From the NCBI RefSeq assembly GCF_904849725.1, contig NC_058521.1, positions 343,340,638-343,404,637 of the forward strand: a DNA stretch of 64,000 bases, written 5' to 3'. This DNA comes from Hordeum vulgare subsp. vulgare. Lineage: Eukaryota > Streptophyta > Magnoliopsida > Poales > Poaceae. The translations under genes were made by a program, and so were the position numbers. The notes under the pieces were generated by a model, which worked only from the letters and a program-made list of their open reading frames with translations, was not told the DNA's origin and made no database searches. The first letter of the stretch is position 1; every line of letters starts with the position of its first letter. This document shows positions 23,858-34,816 of the stretch, in pieces.

Positions 23858-24346
23858 GCGCACCTACCGCGGAGCGGTGGACGAGCGCTCAGACGATGAG
23901 CCGCCTCGTAAGGACCCATGCAAAAAGAAGAAGGAAACTCCTCCCCACGGAGCGCCCTGGGGCTTCGGGGCTCCGTGCCTGGGGACGGTGTCATGCCCCC
24001 CCATCGCATAGGAAGGTGCGCTCGTCTCCCCCTTGGGTCAGGGATGGGGGCTCCGACTGGGAAGGTCCCTAGTCTAACCAATGAGGCGAGGGTGGTGCTC
24101 GAGCACAATCCGAGGGCGAGCTCCGGCGCATGCCCGCTCAGCTCCCGTGAGTCCGTCATCAGAGAATCTGAGAACTTCGAGAGGCCCACATTGTGCGAGG
24201 CGGGGACTGCCCTGCACCACAAATCATAGTCGCCGTCATTAGCATGGTAACCAGCCCCGCATCTCCATCAAAGCACTCCCAACTAAGAAAGCCGCGGATC
24301 AAGGCCCTTTCTGGCCCGCGCTAACTGACCGTCGGTCGGTGTACCC
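23858..24346 (+). pseudogene. Decayed protease-RT linker of element B
   Basis: About 490 bases of GC-rich, coding-like sequence with no frame longer than 103 codons and no clear motif. Its position suggests the linker before RT. Confidence 0.4.
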
Positions 24347-24430
24347 GTGCACTGCGCCCTCATGCCCATCGGACTGGGGAACGTGGCTCCCACCTACCAG
24401 CTGCTCCAGCGGGCCATGCTCATGCCTGGC
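24347..24430 (+). pseudogene. Reverse transcriptase scrap of element B
   Basis: MPIGLGNVAPTYQLLQRAM matches the RT block MPFGLKNAGATYQRLM of TAT elements. Nothing before or after is recognisable as RT, RNase H or integrase, so nearly all of pol was lost by deletion. Confidence 0.65.
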
Positions 24431-24889
24431 CTGCTGGGGCAGGCGAGGAAGATGAGGAGATGCTCAGGCCGTGCGAAGGCCCCGAGTCTCGGGAGACGGC
24501 GGACCCATGAGGGTCGCGGCCGTGGAAGCAGGAGATCAGGCAACGACGGCACTTTTGGCACTTCAGCGGCATGGACTTGAGGTGACTTTTGGTTGGCTGC
24601 TGCCAGGTAACATTTTGGCTCACCCTGTCCGAGGGTGCCCACAGGGCCATGTGGCCTCCAGGAGCTCGGGGCACTCCCTAGCTGCTACTTTCATTTAGGC
24701 ATCTGACAATTCTTTCTATCTCACCCGCTTCAAACCCTAACATCCTACTTTGTGTGCATCTTTGGGAGGTCGACCCCTCCGCTTGGGGGCCCTAGTCAAA
24801 GCTTATCCTTGCAGGCCACCTGAGGCAACAGACACCCTGTCTCACTCCCGAAGAATAAGAAGTCAACAGGGTTTACCAATGACCCAAAA
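24431..24889 (+). other. Unassigned interior of element B
   Basis: No recognisable coding or structural feature. It lies between the RT scrap and the repeat blocks. Confidence 0.5.
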
Positions 24890-25275
24890 GAAGCTCAGTT
24901 GACCAATGACTCAGGGGTAGGGACACTCGCGAGGCTAGAGCGTCCTCGCGACCTCCCAGATACACCCCACCGTGACACTCTCACGTAATAAGGAGCCGAG
25001 GCTGTATACGCCCAGGGCCCTCCGAGGACGCGGAGGGCTCCATCCCACGCCTAGTGGCAGCCCTATGCTCCGCGCTAGGGAGAAGCTCAGTCCACCAATG
25101 ACTCGGGCGTAGGGACACTTGCGAGGCCAAAGCGTCCTCACGACCTCCTAGATACACCCCCACTGTGATACTCTAACATAATAACGAGCCGAAGCTGTAT
25201 ACACCCAAGGCCCCCCGAGGACGTGGAGGGGTCCATCTCACGCCTAGTGGTAGCCCTACGCTCCGCACTAGGGAG
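24890..25275 (+). repeat. Tandem duplication, 192-bp unit, two copies
   Basis: GAAGCTCAG starts each copy (24890 and 25082), and matching sequence runs through GTAGGGACACT, GATACACCCC, GCTGTATAC and CGCCTAGTGG to the shared ACTAGGGA/GCTAGGGA. The copies differ at many scattered positions, so the duplication is not recent. It lies in the non-coding 3' region of B. Confidence 0.85.
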
Positions 25276-25289
25276 GAAACGGGAGCAAT

Positions 25290-25437
25290 CAACACAGTCC
25301 GTCAATGACTTTGCCCGCAGCTGGCACCAACACAGTCCGTAAATGACTATGCCTGCAGTTGGCAGCAACACAACCCACCAATGGCTACGCCCGCAGCTGG
25401 CAAGGAAATCAACACAGTCCACCTGCGACTACGCCCA
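25290..25437 (+). repeat. Short tandem array, 38-bp unit, four copies
   Basis: Units start CAACACAGTCC or a variant at 25290, 25328, 25366 and 25410, each with AATGACT.. and GCCCGCAGCTGGCA. The last interval is 44 bases because of a small insertion. Confidence 0.8.
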
Positions 25438-25499
25438 TGACAAGTTCACGGGACAAACAAATGGAGGTACGGAGCTGCTCGTACATCAAGGGGCACCCG

Positions 25500-26020
25500 T
25501 GGAAATCGCCACTCAGGGGCCTAACTGCGCCCGTGGCCTCTTCCCCCTATGGTACGTCCTTGGTTTCCGGTCGGTCCAATCGCACGGAGGTACGCGCGGG
25601 GTGGGCCCTACCGACGCAGTGCTTAGTGCGCTGGACAAGGCATTCCAAATCTCTGAGGGAGAACAGTGGAGTCACTCGTATGTTAATGGGGACTCCTGAG
25701 CATCGCGACTCAGGATCCTGAACTGCGCCCGTAGCCCCTTCCACTTTTGAGCCGTCCTTGGTTTCCGGTCAGTTCAATCGTGGGGAGGTACGCATGGGGC
25801 GGGCCCTGTAGACCCAAAGTGTTGAAAATGTCCCGGAGTTTCAAAATCCTCGCTGTGTTCCCCTCATGAGGGCAACTCGCGCGTCAAGGGGGACCCATGA
25901 GCATCGCGACTCAGGGGCCTAACTACACTCGTAGCCCCGTTCCCTTTTGGGCCATCCTCGAATTTCGGTCGGACCAACTGTGGCGAAGGTACGCGTGGGG
26001 CGGGCCCTGCCGTTGTAGAG
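25500..26020 (+). repeat. Three repeats with about 200-bp spacing
   Basis: Blocks starting ATCGCGACTCAGG at about 25504, 25701 and 25902 each continue with CCTAACTGCGCCCGTAG, TGGTTTCCGGTCGG and GAGGTACGCG..GGGCGGGCCCT. Spacing is 197 and 201 bases. The intervening sequence is less alike. Confidence 0.75.
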
Positions 26021-26166
26021 CCTCACGGCAAACATGACAGGAACAGGGTGAAGAAAACATTCAAGCATTTAGTTATTACAAGCCTTGACAAGTTCATGAA
26101 AACACAAATGAGTTTGACGGCTCCATGAGGAACGATGTGCATTGCAGGAAAAAACAGGGGGAGAAA

Positions 26167-27364
26167 TCAGGAGCAGCCGCCACTACCGGACGCCCCGTCT
26201 TCGGGGGGCTCGTCGTCGACGTCAAAAGCACTGCCTTCCTCGTTGTCGGCTTTGGTGGCATCTAGCGATTAATGAGCTGCGACGCGGGCGAACCTTTTCA
26301 CCAACGCCTCCACGAGGACTTTCACTGCCTCCCCAGCGCTGTGGCGGGCCTCAACGGGGATCGACACGATCATGGAGCCGAGGTCAAATCCCGGCTCGCG
26401 AAGATTAAGGTGGCTGAAGACGCGTGTCGCGGCCGCGAAGAAGAGGTCGCGACAATCGCTGTTCAAGATCTTGTCCACCTGGATGACAGCTTTCTCCAAC
26501 ACGAGCGCGGCGAAGCCACCCTCTCGGGCGGCCAAAGGCTCATCGAACCCGTCCTGGCAGAGGGAACAGAGCGCCGTGTGAAGCCGGAGCTCAACATCAG
26601 GGAAACCGACCAGCTCCGTGACCTTCTTCCTCTCTGCTGTGGTGAGGGATGCCCCCTGGGCATCAAGGAGGGCATTCCTCAAGGCGGCCTCCTTCTCCTG
26701 CTCGCCCAAGCACGCTTGCTTGGCGCCCATGCGATTCTCCCTCTTGGACAACTCTTCTTCCCGGGCGGCGAGCTTGGCCTCGCGGGCCGTGAGTTCTTCC
26801 TCCCGCAGGCGATGCAGCCCGGCTAGCCTGGCTTGTTCTTCTTGGAGGACCTTCAGGCGAGCGTCCGCCCCTTCGCATCGTGTGGCAGTTGCCGCGGCTT
26901 CCTCGAGCGCCACCTTGCATGCAGCGCGATTGGCCTTGCCCTCCTCATCGCCCTTCGACAGCGCGACCGCGACCTTGCTCAGGGCGGTGAAGGTGTCGTT
27001 CAAGGCGCCCTGGGTGAACACCGAAGTCTTCGGAACATCCTCCTGAGGAGCCTCTAGTGCTGCCATGGACGGGGCCATTAGGGAGACACCATCGCGGAGG
27101 ACAGGGGGCTCTGGAGGCTGCACGGAAATCACGAGCATTGGCTCGTCGGGAGACCGAGGGGCCTCAAGGGTCTGCCCCTCAGGCAATGGCGCAGCCACTA
27201 CCGCCTGGGGATGCTTCGGGGGATCTGGTGGCACGATGATCAAGGCCTGTGAGGTCGCCATGTGAGCCTCCCCCTCTCCATGTGAGATGGCCGACGGTGC
27301 ATCAGGAGTCGTCTTTGGCTTGACGCCCGTCTTCTTCTTCTTCGCCCTCGGTGAGACGATGCCC
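26167..27364 (-). pseudogene. Antisense extra ORF (aORF) of element B, C-terminal exon
   Basis: It reads on the minus strand, opposite to gag. From GIVSPRAKKKK the frame is open for about 365 codons to TAA 26269-26271. Beyond that stop the same frame continues 33 codons with an acidic, Gly/Ser-rich tail to TGA at about 26167, so the stop looks premature. A Pro-rich N-terminal third is followed by a long Ala/Glu/Arg coiled coil (REEELTAREAKLAAREEEL, about 26700-26850). This is the build of the putative gypsy-type transposon protein found antisense in grass TAT elements; its function is not known. The start was set at a likely exon boundary, not an ATG. Confidence 0.7.
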
Positions 27365-27441
27365 CTGGACATCATGCAAAATAGGGAATCAACGAAGCGC
27401 GGATTTCTGACGCGAATGGCTTGCCAAGACAACTGACTCAC
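27365..27441 (-). other. Candidate 77-bp intron in the aORF
   Basis: On the minus strand the segment begins GTGAGTCAG, close to the plant donor consensus, and ends TTTGCATGATGTCCAG. Removing it would join the acidic end of the upstream coding region to GIVSPRAKKKK. Splicing is inferred from these motifs only. Confidence 0.45.
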
Positions 27442-28216
27442 TATTCGGGGTCAATCCACCTCCTCCTCTTCATCGCGCCCGCGCTGGCGGGAGCAACAGC
27501 CCCCCACCCCCATGGAGGGGAGCGAGCCCTGCGCCTCAGGTTTTCCATCGGTAGAGGCGGGATGCGCCAAGGATGACCCAACCTCGCACTTCTCGGGGGC
27601 GGGCACGCACGCGGACCGCGTAGAGCGCGGGGTTGATGCGGGTCCCTTGGAGGTCGCGACATCATCATATCCAAACTCGCGCAGAAGGAAGGCCAGTGAC
27701 AGGAGAGGCGCGCTTGCCAGACAGTCATCGACGGTCTTCTCCGAGTCCCCCTCACCGGAGGTGTTGCCAGATGACTCCTCTACCGGACCGGAGGCCTCGG
27801 CTGTGATAAGCCTCCGCTCATCGAAGACAGGCAGCCCGACGATCACGTCGGCCCGGTCCTCAAGACAGTACATTGGATCTACAGCCTCAGGCAGGTCACC
27901 AGGGTCCCCGCCCAGCAAGATTGCCACGACCCTGCTCAGGTCCTCAGTGGTGAGGTCCTAGGACCAGAGCCTGAGCTCGTCGACACAGACACGATAGTCC
28001 CACAGGGGCCTGGACTGGGCCTGAAGGAGCACCAGACGATCCGCCAATAATTCCTTCACTATCATCCCACCGGTCAGCCTCTTGGTGCTGATGTCATGGG
28101 AGAAGAACTCCAGGACGGGCGCGGCCCGAGGCTGAGAGAGCTTCGCTGAGCTCCGGCAGCTCCTTCGGCTCCTCCAACTGAGGGTTGGCATCCTTGAGGC
28201 TCATAAGAACCCAACG
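27442..28216 (-). pseudogene. aORF middle region of element B, broken
   Basis: Minus-strand frames 27451-27927 and 27958-28191 are coding-like (acidic stretches ending in DEEEEVD), but stops and frame changes separate them. They lie between the conserved N-terminal domain and the coiled-coil exon, so they are read as parts of one decayed aORF. Confidence 0.55.
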
Positions 28217-28610
28217 CTACCTGAAGTTCTCCACCTCCTTTCCGGCCTTCAGGAGCAGATTGCCACTCTGGGCCACTACAAAGGAGACGCATGCCGACAA
28301 ATGGGCGCTGCCGTGCAGGCGCAGGCTGAAGAGGGCTACTGAAGGTCGCACGCCCACGAAAGACTCACAGTTGAAGGCAAAGTGGGAGAGAAGCAAAATG
28401 GAGTTGGGCTGGCAATGAAGGGCCTGGATCCCATAGTGATTCAGGATGGCGGTGAAGAATGAGGAGAAGGGCAGCACAAGCCTGACAAAGACACTATGGA
28501 CGAAGAAGGGGTATTCCACCTTCGATGCGGTTCACTTCACTATGGCGTCAGGCCGGATCAGGGTGCACCCATTCTCATTGGACTCGGCTGCGGTCTATGG
28601 AAGCACGGGG
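28217..28610 (-). pseudogene. aORF N-terminal domain (putative gypsy-type transposon domain)
   Basis: The minus-strand frame has GCTLIRPDAI upstream of the first Met, then VRLVLPFSSFFTAILNHYG, QPNSILLLSHFAFNCE and FVGVRPSVALF. This order of blocks is typical of the domain often annotated as Transposase_28 or putative gypsy type transposon. The FRHFF block that normally follows SVALF is missing, so a small deletion is likely. No enzymatic activity is known for this domain. Confidence 0.7.
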
Positions 28611-28980
28611 GCGAGATCCACATCCTTGGAGAGGGCGCACTCTAGGAGCGGAGGAGCCGGGCCATGACCTTGCGCCTCTGGCTTCTGCTTGTCGGCAGCC
28701 GCTATCCCTGCACTGGCAAGGGAGCAATGCGACGCTGGATCTACGAGACGCCGGTTAGAGTTGGAGACCTAGGAGGAAGAGAAAGTGCGGGAGAAGGGAA
28801 AACAATAATAGACCAACGTAGCGAGTTAGGTCCCTAACAATTCGAGTGAAAAAAGAAGGGAAGGGGAACCCGACATCAGCAGCGTGGCGCGCGCCAGACC
28901 TAGCCCACAGGCGTTAAGGGCCCGCAATGCTACAGGACGCTATCAAGGCTTCACCGGGAAGCCAACCCAGGTGAGCCTTG
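28611..28980 (+). other. Non-coding region between aORF and PPT of element B
   Basis: No coding pattern was recognised. It probably holds the upstream region of the antisense ORF. Confidence 0.5.
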
Positions 28981-28994
28981 GGCCTAGGGGCTAC
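28981..28994 (+). other. Polypurine tract of element B
   Basis: GGCCTAGGGGCTAC lies directly before the LTR start TGTCAGCG. TAT elements typically have GGGGGCTAC here. Confidence 0.7.
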
Positions 28995-29876
28995 TGTCAG
29001 CGTTGTTGGAATGGGGGTACCTAGACCTGCGTGCCTGTGGCCAAGGGCTGGCCCGCTTCATCGACCAAAACCAATGGGCCGACGGCCCTCAAGACAAGCC
29101 CCTCGTGAGAGTCCAAGCCTCGCGAGGAGGAGCAGCTTCAAGACGTGTAGGGGGGCCTCCTCAGGACCCCTCTAGAGCGGCGTAGATACCGAGGCAGGGA
29201 CCATCCTCACGAGTCAAGGAGGACGTGTAGGAAGGGCAGGCGAGCAGCAGGCAGCAGGGCGGTGAAATTTCCCCTTTAGTGCAAAGGTGGCAAGGACGTA
29301 CCGGGGTTCCCAAGGCATCATCCAAAGGTTTCCCTTCTGGTGTAACAAAGCCGTCGCCGCCCGCCAGCAGGACGGGCGTCATCCCTGTACCCAGCCCTGT
29401 TGCGCTGACAGTCACTTTGTAGGCGAATACCACCTTTGGGCAGGGGGAGCATGTTCCCATGTTCCCCTTCAAAATTGGCCATTGTGGGTTCCCTCCCCGC
29501 CGAAACGATAAGGTAAGAGGACCTGGGCCACCACTATATATAGACGATAGGATACTTCATAGAGGGAGAGGACAAATTCATTCACCCATGACAACCTCGC
29601 AAAGTCACCCAGCCTCCGGAGGCTCCTGAACATTGTACTAGTTCTTCCACCCTCCTCCAAGAGAGGCAATCCACCAAAGGAAGAGTAGGGTATTACACTT
29701 CACATCAGCCCGAACCTAGGTAAACTGCCGTGTTGTGTGTCTTCCTCACCATCGAGTGAGTTCCTTGCCAATCATAGCGAGTAGCAAGCTAGGTAAAAGA
29801 GGCGAGCCAGTGAGAGATCTTCGTACACGCCCCTGAGTTTGAATCTTAAGGGTTTTGCGGAGCCTAAAATCCGACA
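28995..29876 (+). repeat. Element B 3' LTR
   Basis: It starts TGTCAGCGTTG and ends AAATCCGACA, 882 bases. A TATA box TATATATAG is at 29535-29543. After 29876 the sequence becomes homologous to 55225-56042 of C's other LTR, which fixes the boundary. No 5' partner lies in the window. Confidence 0.85.
29535..29543 (+). promoter_or_regulatory. TATA box of element B LTR
   Basis: TATATATAG follows GGGCCACCAC, 540 bases into the 882-base LTR, a usual place for the end of U3. Confidence 0.6.
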
Positions 29877-30742
29877 ACTACCAAGCATCCAAGGGGATGC
29901 ATGGCGCGTGGATAAACACGGGCACAGGATCGAGCGGTTCTTGCGCCGCTACTATGGTGTTTGTTACTGAACTAAACTATGAATTTTTGACTGAATCAGT
30001 TTTAGAGATAGACACTGGCAACTGTGCAGGCTAGGTGTTTGAATAAATGAAAATGGCACGTGCACAAATTATTTTGAGCTGAAAGTTTTTGGGGTGGTCT
30101 CTCATTAGGTGAAAAGACTACCGAAATTTTTTCAGAAATTTTGAAACTATTTTAGTGTGGTTTTTAATGAAAATGGAGTCCTTTAGGTCCAACATGAGAC
30201 AAATGAAATTTGAAATTTTAAAACTTGTGACCCCAAAGTTTTTGGTGAAATAGGCTGAGGGTACTAAGGTCTTCTAAGGGAAGGAGTTTGGATCCAAAAA
30301 TCCAAAGGAATCACTGAGTTCCTTTGTCAATTTGCTAGGGTCAAAACTGATTACAGAAAATTCGTTTATTTGAAATAAATTATGAGAGGTGGTTCAACCC
30401 TTCTACAGTTTTGGAAAATAAAAAAGGAAGACCTAGATGTTAGAGAAGTGCAAAAAGGTCTAAAACAGAAAGGAGGAAAAGAAAACCGTGAAAAACAAAT
30501 TGAAGCAATAGAAATAAATCCCAAAGTTTAGAAAAGAGTAAAGTATTCTCCCAAACCAATTCATTTAGAGAAGAGGTCAAAAGATTACTTTCTAAACTAG
30601 GCATGTTGAAAAAGAAAGCTCTAAAAAGTTTGCTTAAGGATATTGTCAAAGAGCTTCAAAGTTTTTATCAAATCCAATTTAAAAAATCCATAAAAATAAC
30701 TCAAAAATTAAAAAATCAAATTCAAAAAATTTCGGTGTTACA
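29877..30742 (-). repeat. Element C 3' LTR, fragment
   Basis: It aligns with 55215-56042. On the minus strand it starts TGTAACACCGAAATTT at 30742 and runs left until B's insertion at 29876. Confidence 0.88.
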
Positions 30743-30760
30743 ACACCTATCCCCCTTAAG
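30743..30760 (-). other. Polypurine tract of element C
   Basis: On the minus strand CTTAAGGGGGATAGGTGT directly precedes the 3' LTR. It resembles the tract of A and D. Confidence 0.75.
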
Positions 30761-30779
30761 AAAAACTCATCCCCGAGAT

Positions 30780-32046
30780 TTCAGCCAATCCTCAAGAAGT
30801 TGCTGTTGCTCTTTCTGTAGGAAATCCTCTGTTCCCAAGTGGCCTCGTCCTCCGAATGTTTGCTCCACTGTTCCCTGAATAGTTTGGTGACCTTCTGTCA
30901 TGTCCTCCTTTCTGCCTCCTCGAATATTATCACAGGGTGCTCCTGATAGGATAGGTCTGGTTGTACTTCTATACTATCATGGGCTACCTGTTGAATGGGG
31001 TTCCTTATACACTTCCTTAGTTGAGAAATATGGAACACGTCATGCATGTCTGACAGTTCCGCGGGTAGATCAAGTTGATAGGCAACTTGGCCTCTTCGAG
31101 CAATTATGCGAAATGGTGTGATGAAGTGGTGCGCAAGCTTGCCTTTGACCTTGAACCTTTGCAGTCCTCTCATGGGTGATACCTTTAGATATACATAATC
31201 ATTTTGGTTGAAGCCGACGTCACGGTGTTTCTCACTGTAATAGCTCTTCTGACAGCTTTCGACTGTCTTGAGTCTGTCCCTTATGAGTTTTACCTTGTCC
31301 TCTGCCTCTTGGAGTAATTGTGGGCCGAAGATAGGGCTATCTCCAGTTTCTGACCAATTTAGAGGCGTACGACATCTTCTTCCATATAAGGCTTCAAAAG
31401 GTGACATTTGTAAGCTTGCCTGGTAAATGTTGTTGTACGAGAATTTAGTGTAAGGCAAACAGTCCTCCCAACTGTTTGAATATATGAGCACACAGGCCCT
31501 GAGCATGCCTTCGAGAATGTGATTTACACGTTCGGTTTGTCCTCCTGTTTGAGGGTGATATGTTGCGCTGGACACCAACTCGGTTCCCAAAGCTTGTTGC
31601 AAATAATCACAAAACCTTGATGTAAACTTGGTGCCTCTATCAGATACAATAATTTTAGGTATCCCATACAAGCACACAATATGGGCGAGGTAAAATTTTG
31701 CTAGCTTGTGAGTGGAGTACGTAGTCTTTAGTCTTTACTGGAATGAAGTGAGTCACCTTTGTGAGTCGATCTGTGATAACCCATATAGCATCATGTCCGT
31801 GTCATGACTGGGGTAGTCCGACAATGAAGTTCGTGCCTACCTCATCCCACTTCCACTCGGGTACTTTCATAGGCTGGAATAGTCCTGCTGGCTTCTGGTG
31901 TTCTGCCTTGATTCGTTGGCATGAATCACAACATTCAATAAAAGAGGCAATATCTCTTTTCATCCCGTGCCACCAATATTTTGTGTGTAGATCCTTGAAC
32001 ATTTTTGTACCTCCGGGGTGGATTGAGTATGGATATTGTGAGCTTC
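30780..32046 (-). pseudogene. Integrase and chromodomain remnant of element C
   Basis: The minus frame 31802-32089 has the zinc finger (HPGG...WWHGMKRD...CDSC, both Cys kept) and the start of the core with GLPQS. Frame 30898-31677 has the rest of the core: SDRGTKF with the second Asp, HPQTGGQTERVN with the Glu, and NWSETGDSPIFGPQLL. A frameshift and loss lie at about 31680-31800, covering the region of the first catalytic Asp, where VGTNFIVG replaces the expected GMDFI. The chromodomain (about 30790-30935) keeps EQWSKHSEDEATWEQ but has a stop just before it. Confidence 0.85.
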
Positions 32047-34047
32047 TTACAAAATTTGAGCTTTGAGGTCGTCTTGGTCCGGTACACACAGTCGGTCTTT
32101 GTACCGTAATATCCCATGTTCATCAATAAAAAATTCAGGGGCTTTTCCAAGGTTCACCTTTTTCTTTAGGCCTTCAATGCTGGGGTGCTCCTTCTGATCC
32201 TTGATATTCTCGTCCATAGTGGGTTGTACTTTTAGTTCTGCCACGGTGCCTTCTGGAACGAGGAACATGTTTGGCGGAGCGAACTCTGTGGCAATCTCAG
32301 GTCTTAGGTTTGGAACCGGGCCCTTGCCCGAGGTGGGGTTACGACTAAGAGCATCGGCTACCACCTTAGCCTTACCAGGATGGTAATGAATGCCCATGTA
32401 ATAATCTTTAATTAACTCCAATCAACGTTGTTGTCGTAGGTTAAGATCTGGCTGCATGAAGATATATTTGAGACTCTTATGATCCGTGTATATCTCGCAA
32501 CGATTTCCAACCAGAAAATGCCTCCATTCCTTGAGAGCGTTTATCACGGCGGCCAACTCCAAATCGTGAGTGGGGTAATTTTCTTCGTGTCACCGTAGTT
32601 GTCTTGAGGCGTATGCCACAACCTTCCCTTCCTCTATAAGTACGCATCTGAGGCCTTTCCTTGAGGCGCCACAATATCTTTCAATTTTTTTGTTTAAGTC
32701 TGGAACAATCAACACGTGTGATGTGGTCAGTCTCTTCTTCAGCTCTTGGAAGCTATTCTCACATGCTTCAGTCCATTCAAACTTATTTTCCTTTTTGAGT
32801 AGCTGGGTCATGGGCTTGGCAATAGTGGAATTTTTTTCAATAAATCTTCGATAGTATCCCGCCATTCCGAGGAAACTTCGGATGTGTTTTATGTTGGCTG
32901 GTTACAGCCATTCACTTACAACCTTGACCTTCTCAGGACCCACAACTATGCCTTCTTGTGTCATTACATGTCCTAAGAATCCAACTTGCTTGAGCCAAAA
33001 CTCACATTTGCTGAACTTGGCATACAATTGATGTTTACATAGTTCTCCCAACACAATTCTTAGGTGTTCCGCATGTTCTTCAGGGTTCTTGGAGTAGACA
33101 AGTATGTCGTCGATAAAGACTATGACAAACTTATCCATGTACTTCGTGAATACCTTATTCATTAAATGCATGAAGTAAGCTCGTGCGTTTGTTAGTTCGA
33201 AAGGCATTACCGTAAACTCATACAATCTGTATCGTGACGTAAAAGCTATCTTCGGAATGTCTTCTAAACATATCTTAAGCTGATGATACCCTGATGGCAA
33301 ATCAATTTTTGAGAATTCCTTTGCTTGTGCTAACTGATCAAACAAATCATTTATCCTGGGTAGTGGATACTTGTTCTTGATGGTGGCCATGTGGAGGGCT
33401 CGATAGTCGATGCAAAGTCTTAGCGTCCCATCTCTCTTTTTGGCAAATAATATTGGCGATCCCCAGGGCGAAGAGCTGGGTCTGATGTATCCATTATCCA
33501 AGAGTTCTTTTATTTGCTTTTTGAGTTCGACTAACTGAGTAGGTGCCATTCAGTACGAATTTTTACATATTGGGGTCGTACCAGGTGCAAGTTCAATGAC
33601 AAATTCTATTTGTCAGTCTCGTGGCATGCCTCGTAGTTCGTTAGGAAATACATGTGGAAATTCACATACCACTGGGACGTCCTTCAGCTCAATAGCTTCC
33701 ATGTGATTTAGTCGTGCTTGGTTTGACTTCCTCTTTTCTAATACTGCAACTTTTACTCTTTTGCCCTGATGGTGGCTGAGTGTGAGTGTTCAGTTGCAGC
33801 AGTCAATAAATCTCTTATTGGTACTTAGCCAGTCCATTCCTAGAATAACGCCCAAATTGTTTTCGATCAGAATGAGATTTGTCCAAAATGTAAAGTCTTC
33901 GATCTCAATGGTAACATCCTTGCAATATTTTTGTGTAATCTGTTGTACTCCCGAGTACTTGATGGTCATCGAATTTCCCAAGGGGAGGGTTGAAAAGTTG
34001 TGTTTTGAAGCAATTTTTCCGAAATGAGTTCCGAGAGAACTAACACT
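32047..34047 (-). pseudogene. Protease end, RT and RNase H of element C
   Basis: A single minus frame covers this region, broken only by nonsense codons (for example near 33545, 32900, 32588 and 32422). From right to left: the protease C-terminal half with VILGMDWL (about 33815), the RT with [21 protein letters not shown], the catalytic FIDDILVYS and FLGHVM (32902-33549), then RNase H with [14 protein letters not shown] and TDHKSL motifs, and [16 protein letters not shown] (32350). The protease active site is lost because the sequence starts abruptly at 34047 beside a foreign LTR. Stops instead of indels suggest decay by C-to-T change. Confidence 0.87.
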
Positions 34048-34816
34048 TGTCATTTAGAGCAACCCGAATTCCTCAGAGTCTTCGAGAGAAAATCATCAAG
34101 TGAGGAAATACCCCAAACCAAAACCAAGTGATTGAGCATCAGTGGAGAATTTGTTCGTGTGTGGAACTGAAGCCTTTTACCTTTGAGGATTGTGCATCCT
34201 CCAGACGGTTAGGCATCATGGTCTAGAGCATCCAGCAGTCAATTCTGGGTCGCCGGGTGATCGAGTTTGTGAGGCTTTGGAAGTCTGCCCCGAAGATTTA
34301 CGAAGAGTGTTGGGCGAGGACTGTGTGAACTTAGCTCAAAGATAATTCGGTAGGGACTGTGTGTCCCGGGACTATGTTTCCTTTGGTTTCAATACCAAGC
34401 CGCTCCAAACGAGACGTACAACTGTCACAACAGTTGGAACTGGGTCATCAACAATTGTCTTCATCGTGATACGAGTTCTATTTCTTCAACTCTTTCATTG
34501 CCTCAAAGTTGTATGTTGAAGACTTTCATCTGTGCTATTTGAAGAATTTGTTTAAGACTCTCTCTGAATTTCCTCGTCCTCAAATTCTTCACTCGAGTTA
34601 ATCTTCACCTGCGTTCTGTGTACCTATGTACTGTGCAAACCGATTCTCATAATCTTCATCAAGGTATCTGCTATAGTACTCTTTGCACTTCTCATCCTGC
34701 GCTATTTCCGCTGCACGTAATTCATCATTGAGGAATTTCCTCACAAGGAATTTCCTCAGCGATAAAATTCTAAAAATTACCTATTCACCCCCTCTAGTCG
34801 ATATAACGCACTTTCA
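34048..34816 (+). mobile_element. Lone Copia LTR (SIRE/Maximus-like) joining C and D, no TSD
   Basis: 769 bases start TGTCATTTAGAGC and end CCCCCTCTAGTCGATATAACGCACTTTCA; the end resembles SIRE/Maximus LTRs, and the expected ATTGGTATCAGAGC PBS does not follow. The left neighbour is C's protease (minus strand) and the right neighbour is D's RNase H (plus strand). The flanking pentamers ACACT and TTGCT do not match. Both ends coincide with breaks in the neighbouring domains. See the finding on recombination between elements. Confidence 0.65.

Larger units (their letters stand above)
21715..29876 (+). mobile_element. Element B: TAT-lineage Gypsy element, internally deleted
   Basis: Sense gag and protease resemble the TAT lineage. 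A scrap of RT follows, most of pol is missing, and the 3' part carries an antisense extra ORF, the arrangement known for TAT/Retand elements. The PPT GGGGCTAC precedes a short LTR of 882 bases. Element A is inserted into its gag region, so the 5' LTR and the start of gag lie left of the window. B is inserted in the 3' LTR of C; the flanking ACTAC at 29877-29881 would be its right TSD. Confidence 0.85.

Noticed and set aside
26272..27265. Plus-strand ORFs opposite the antisense ORF of B
   Set aside because: They mirror the GC-rich minus-strand coding sequence and carry no domain motif.
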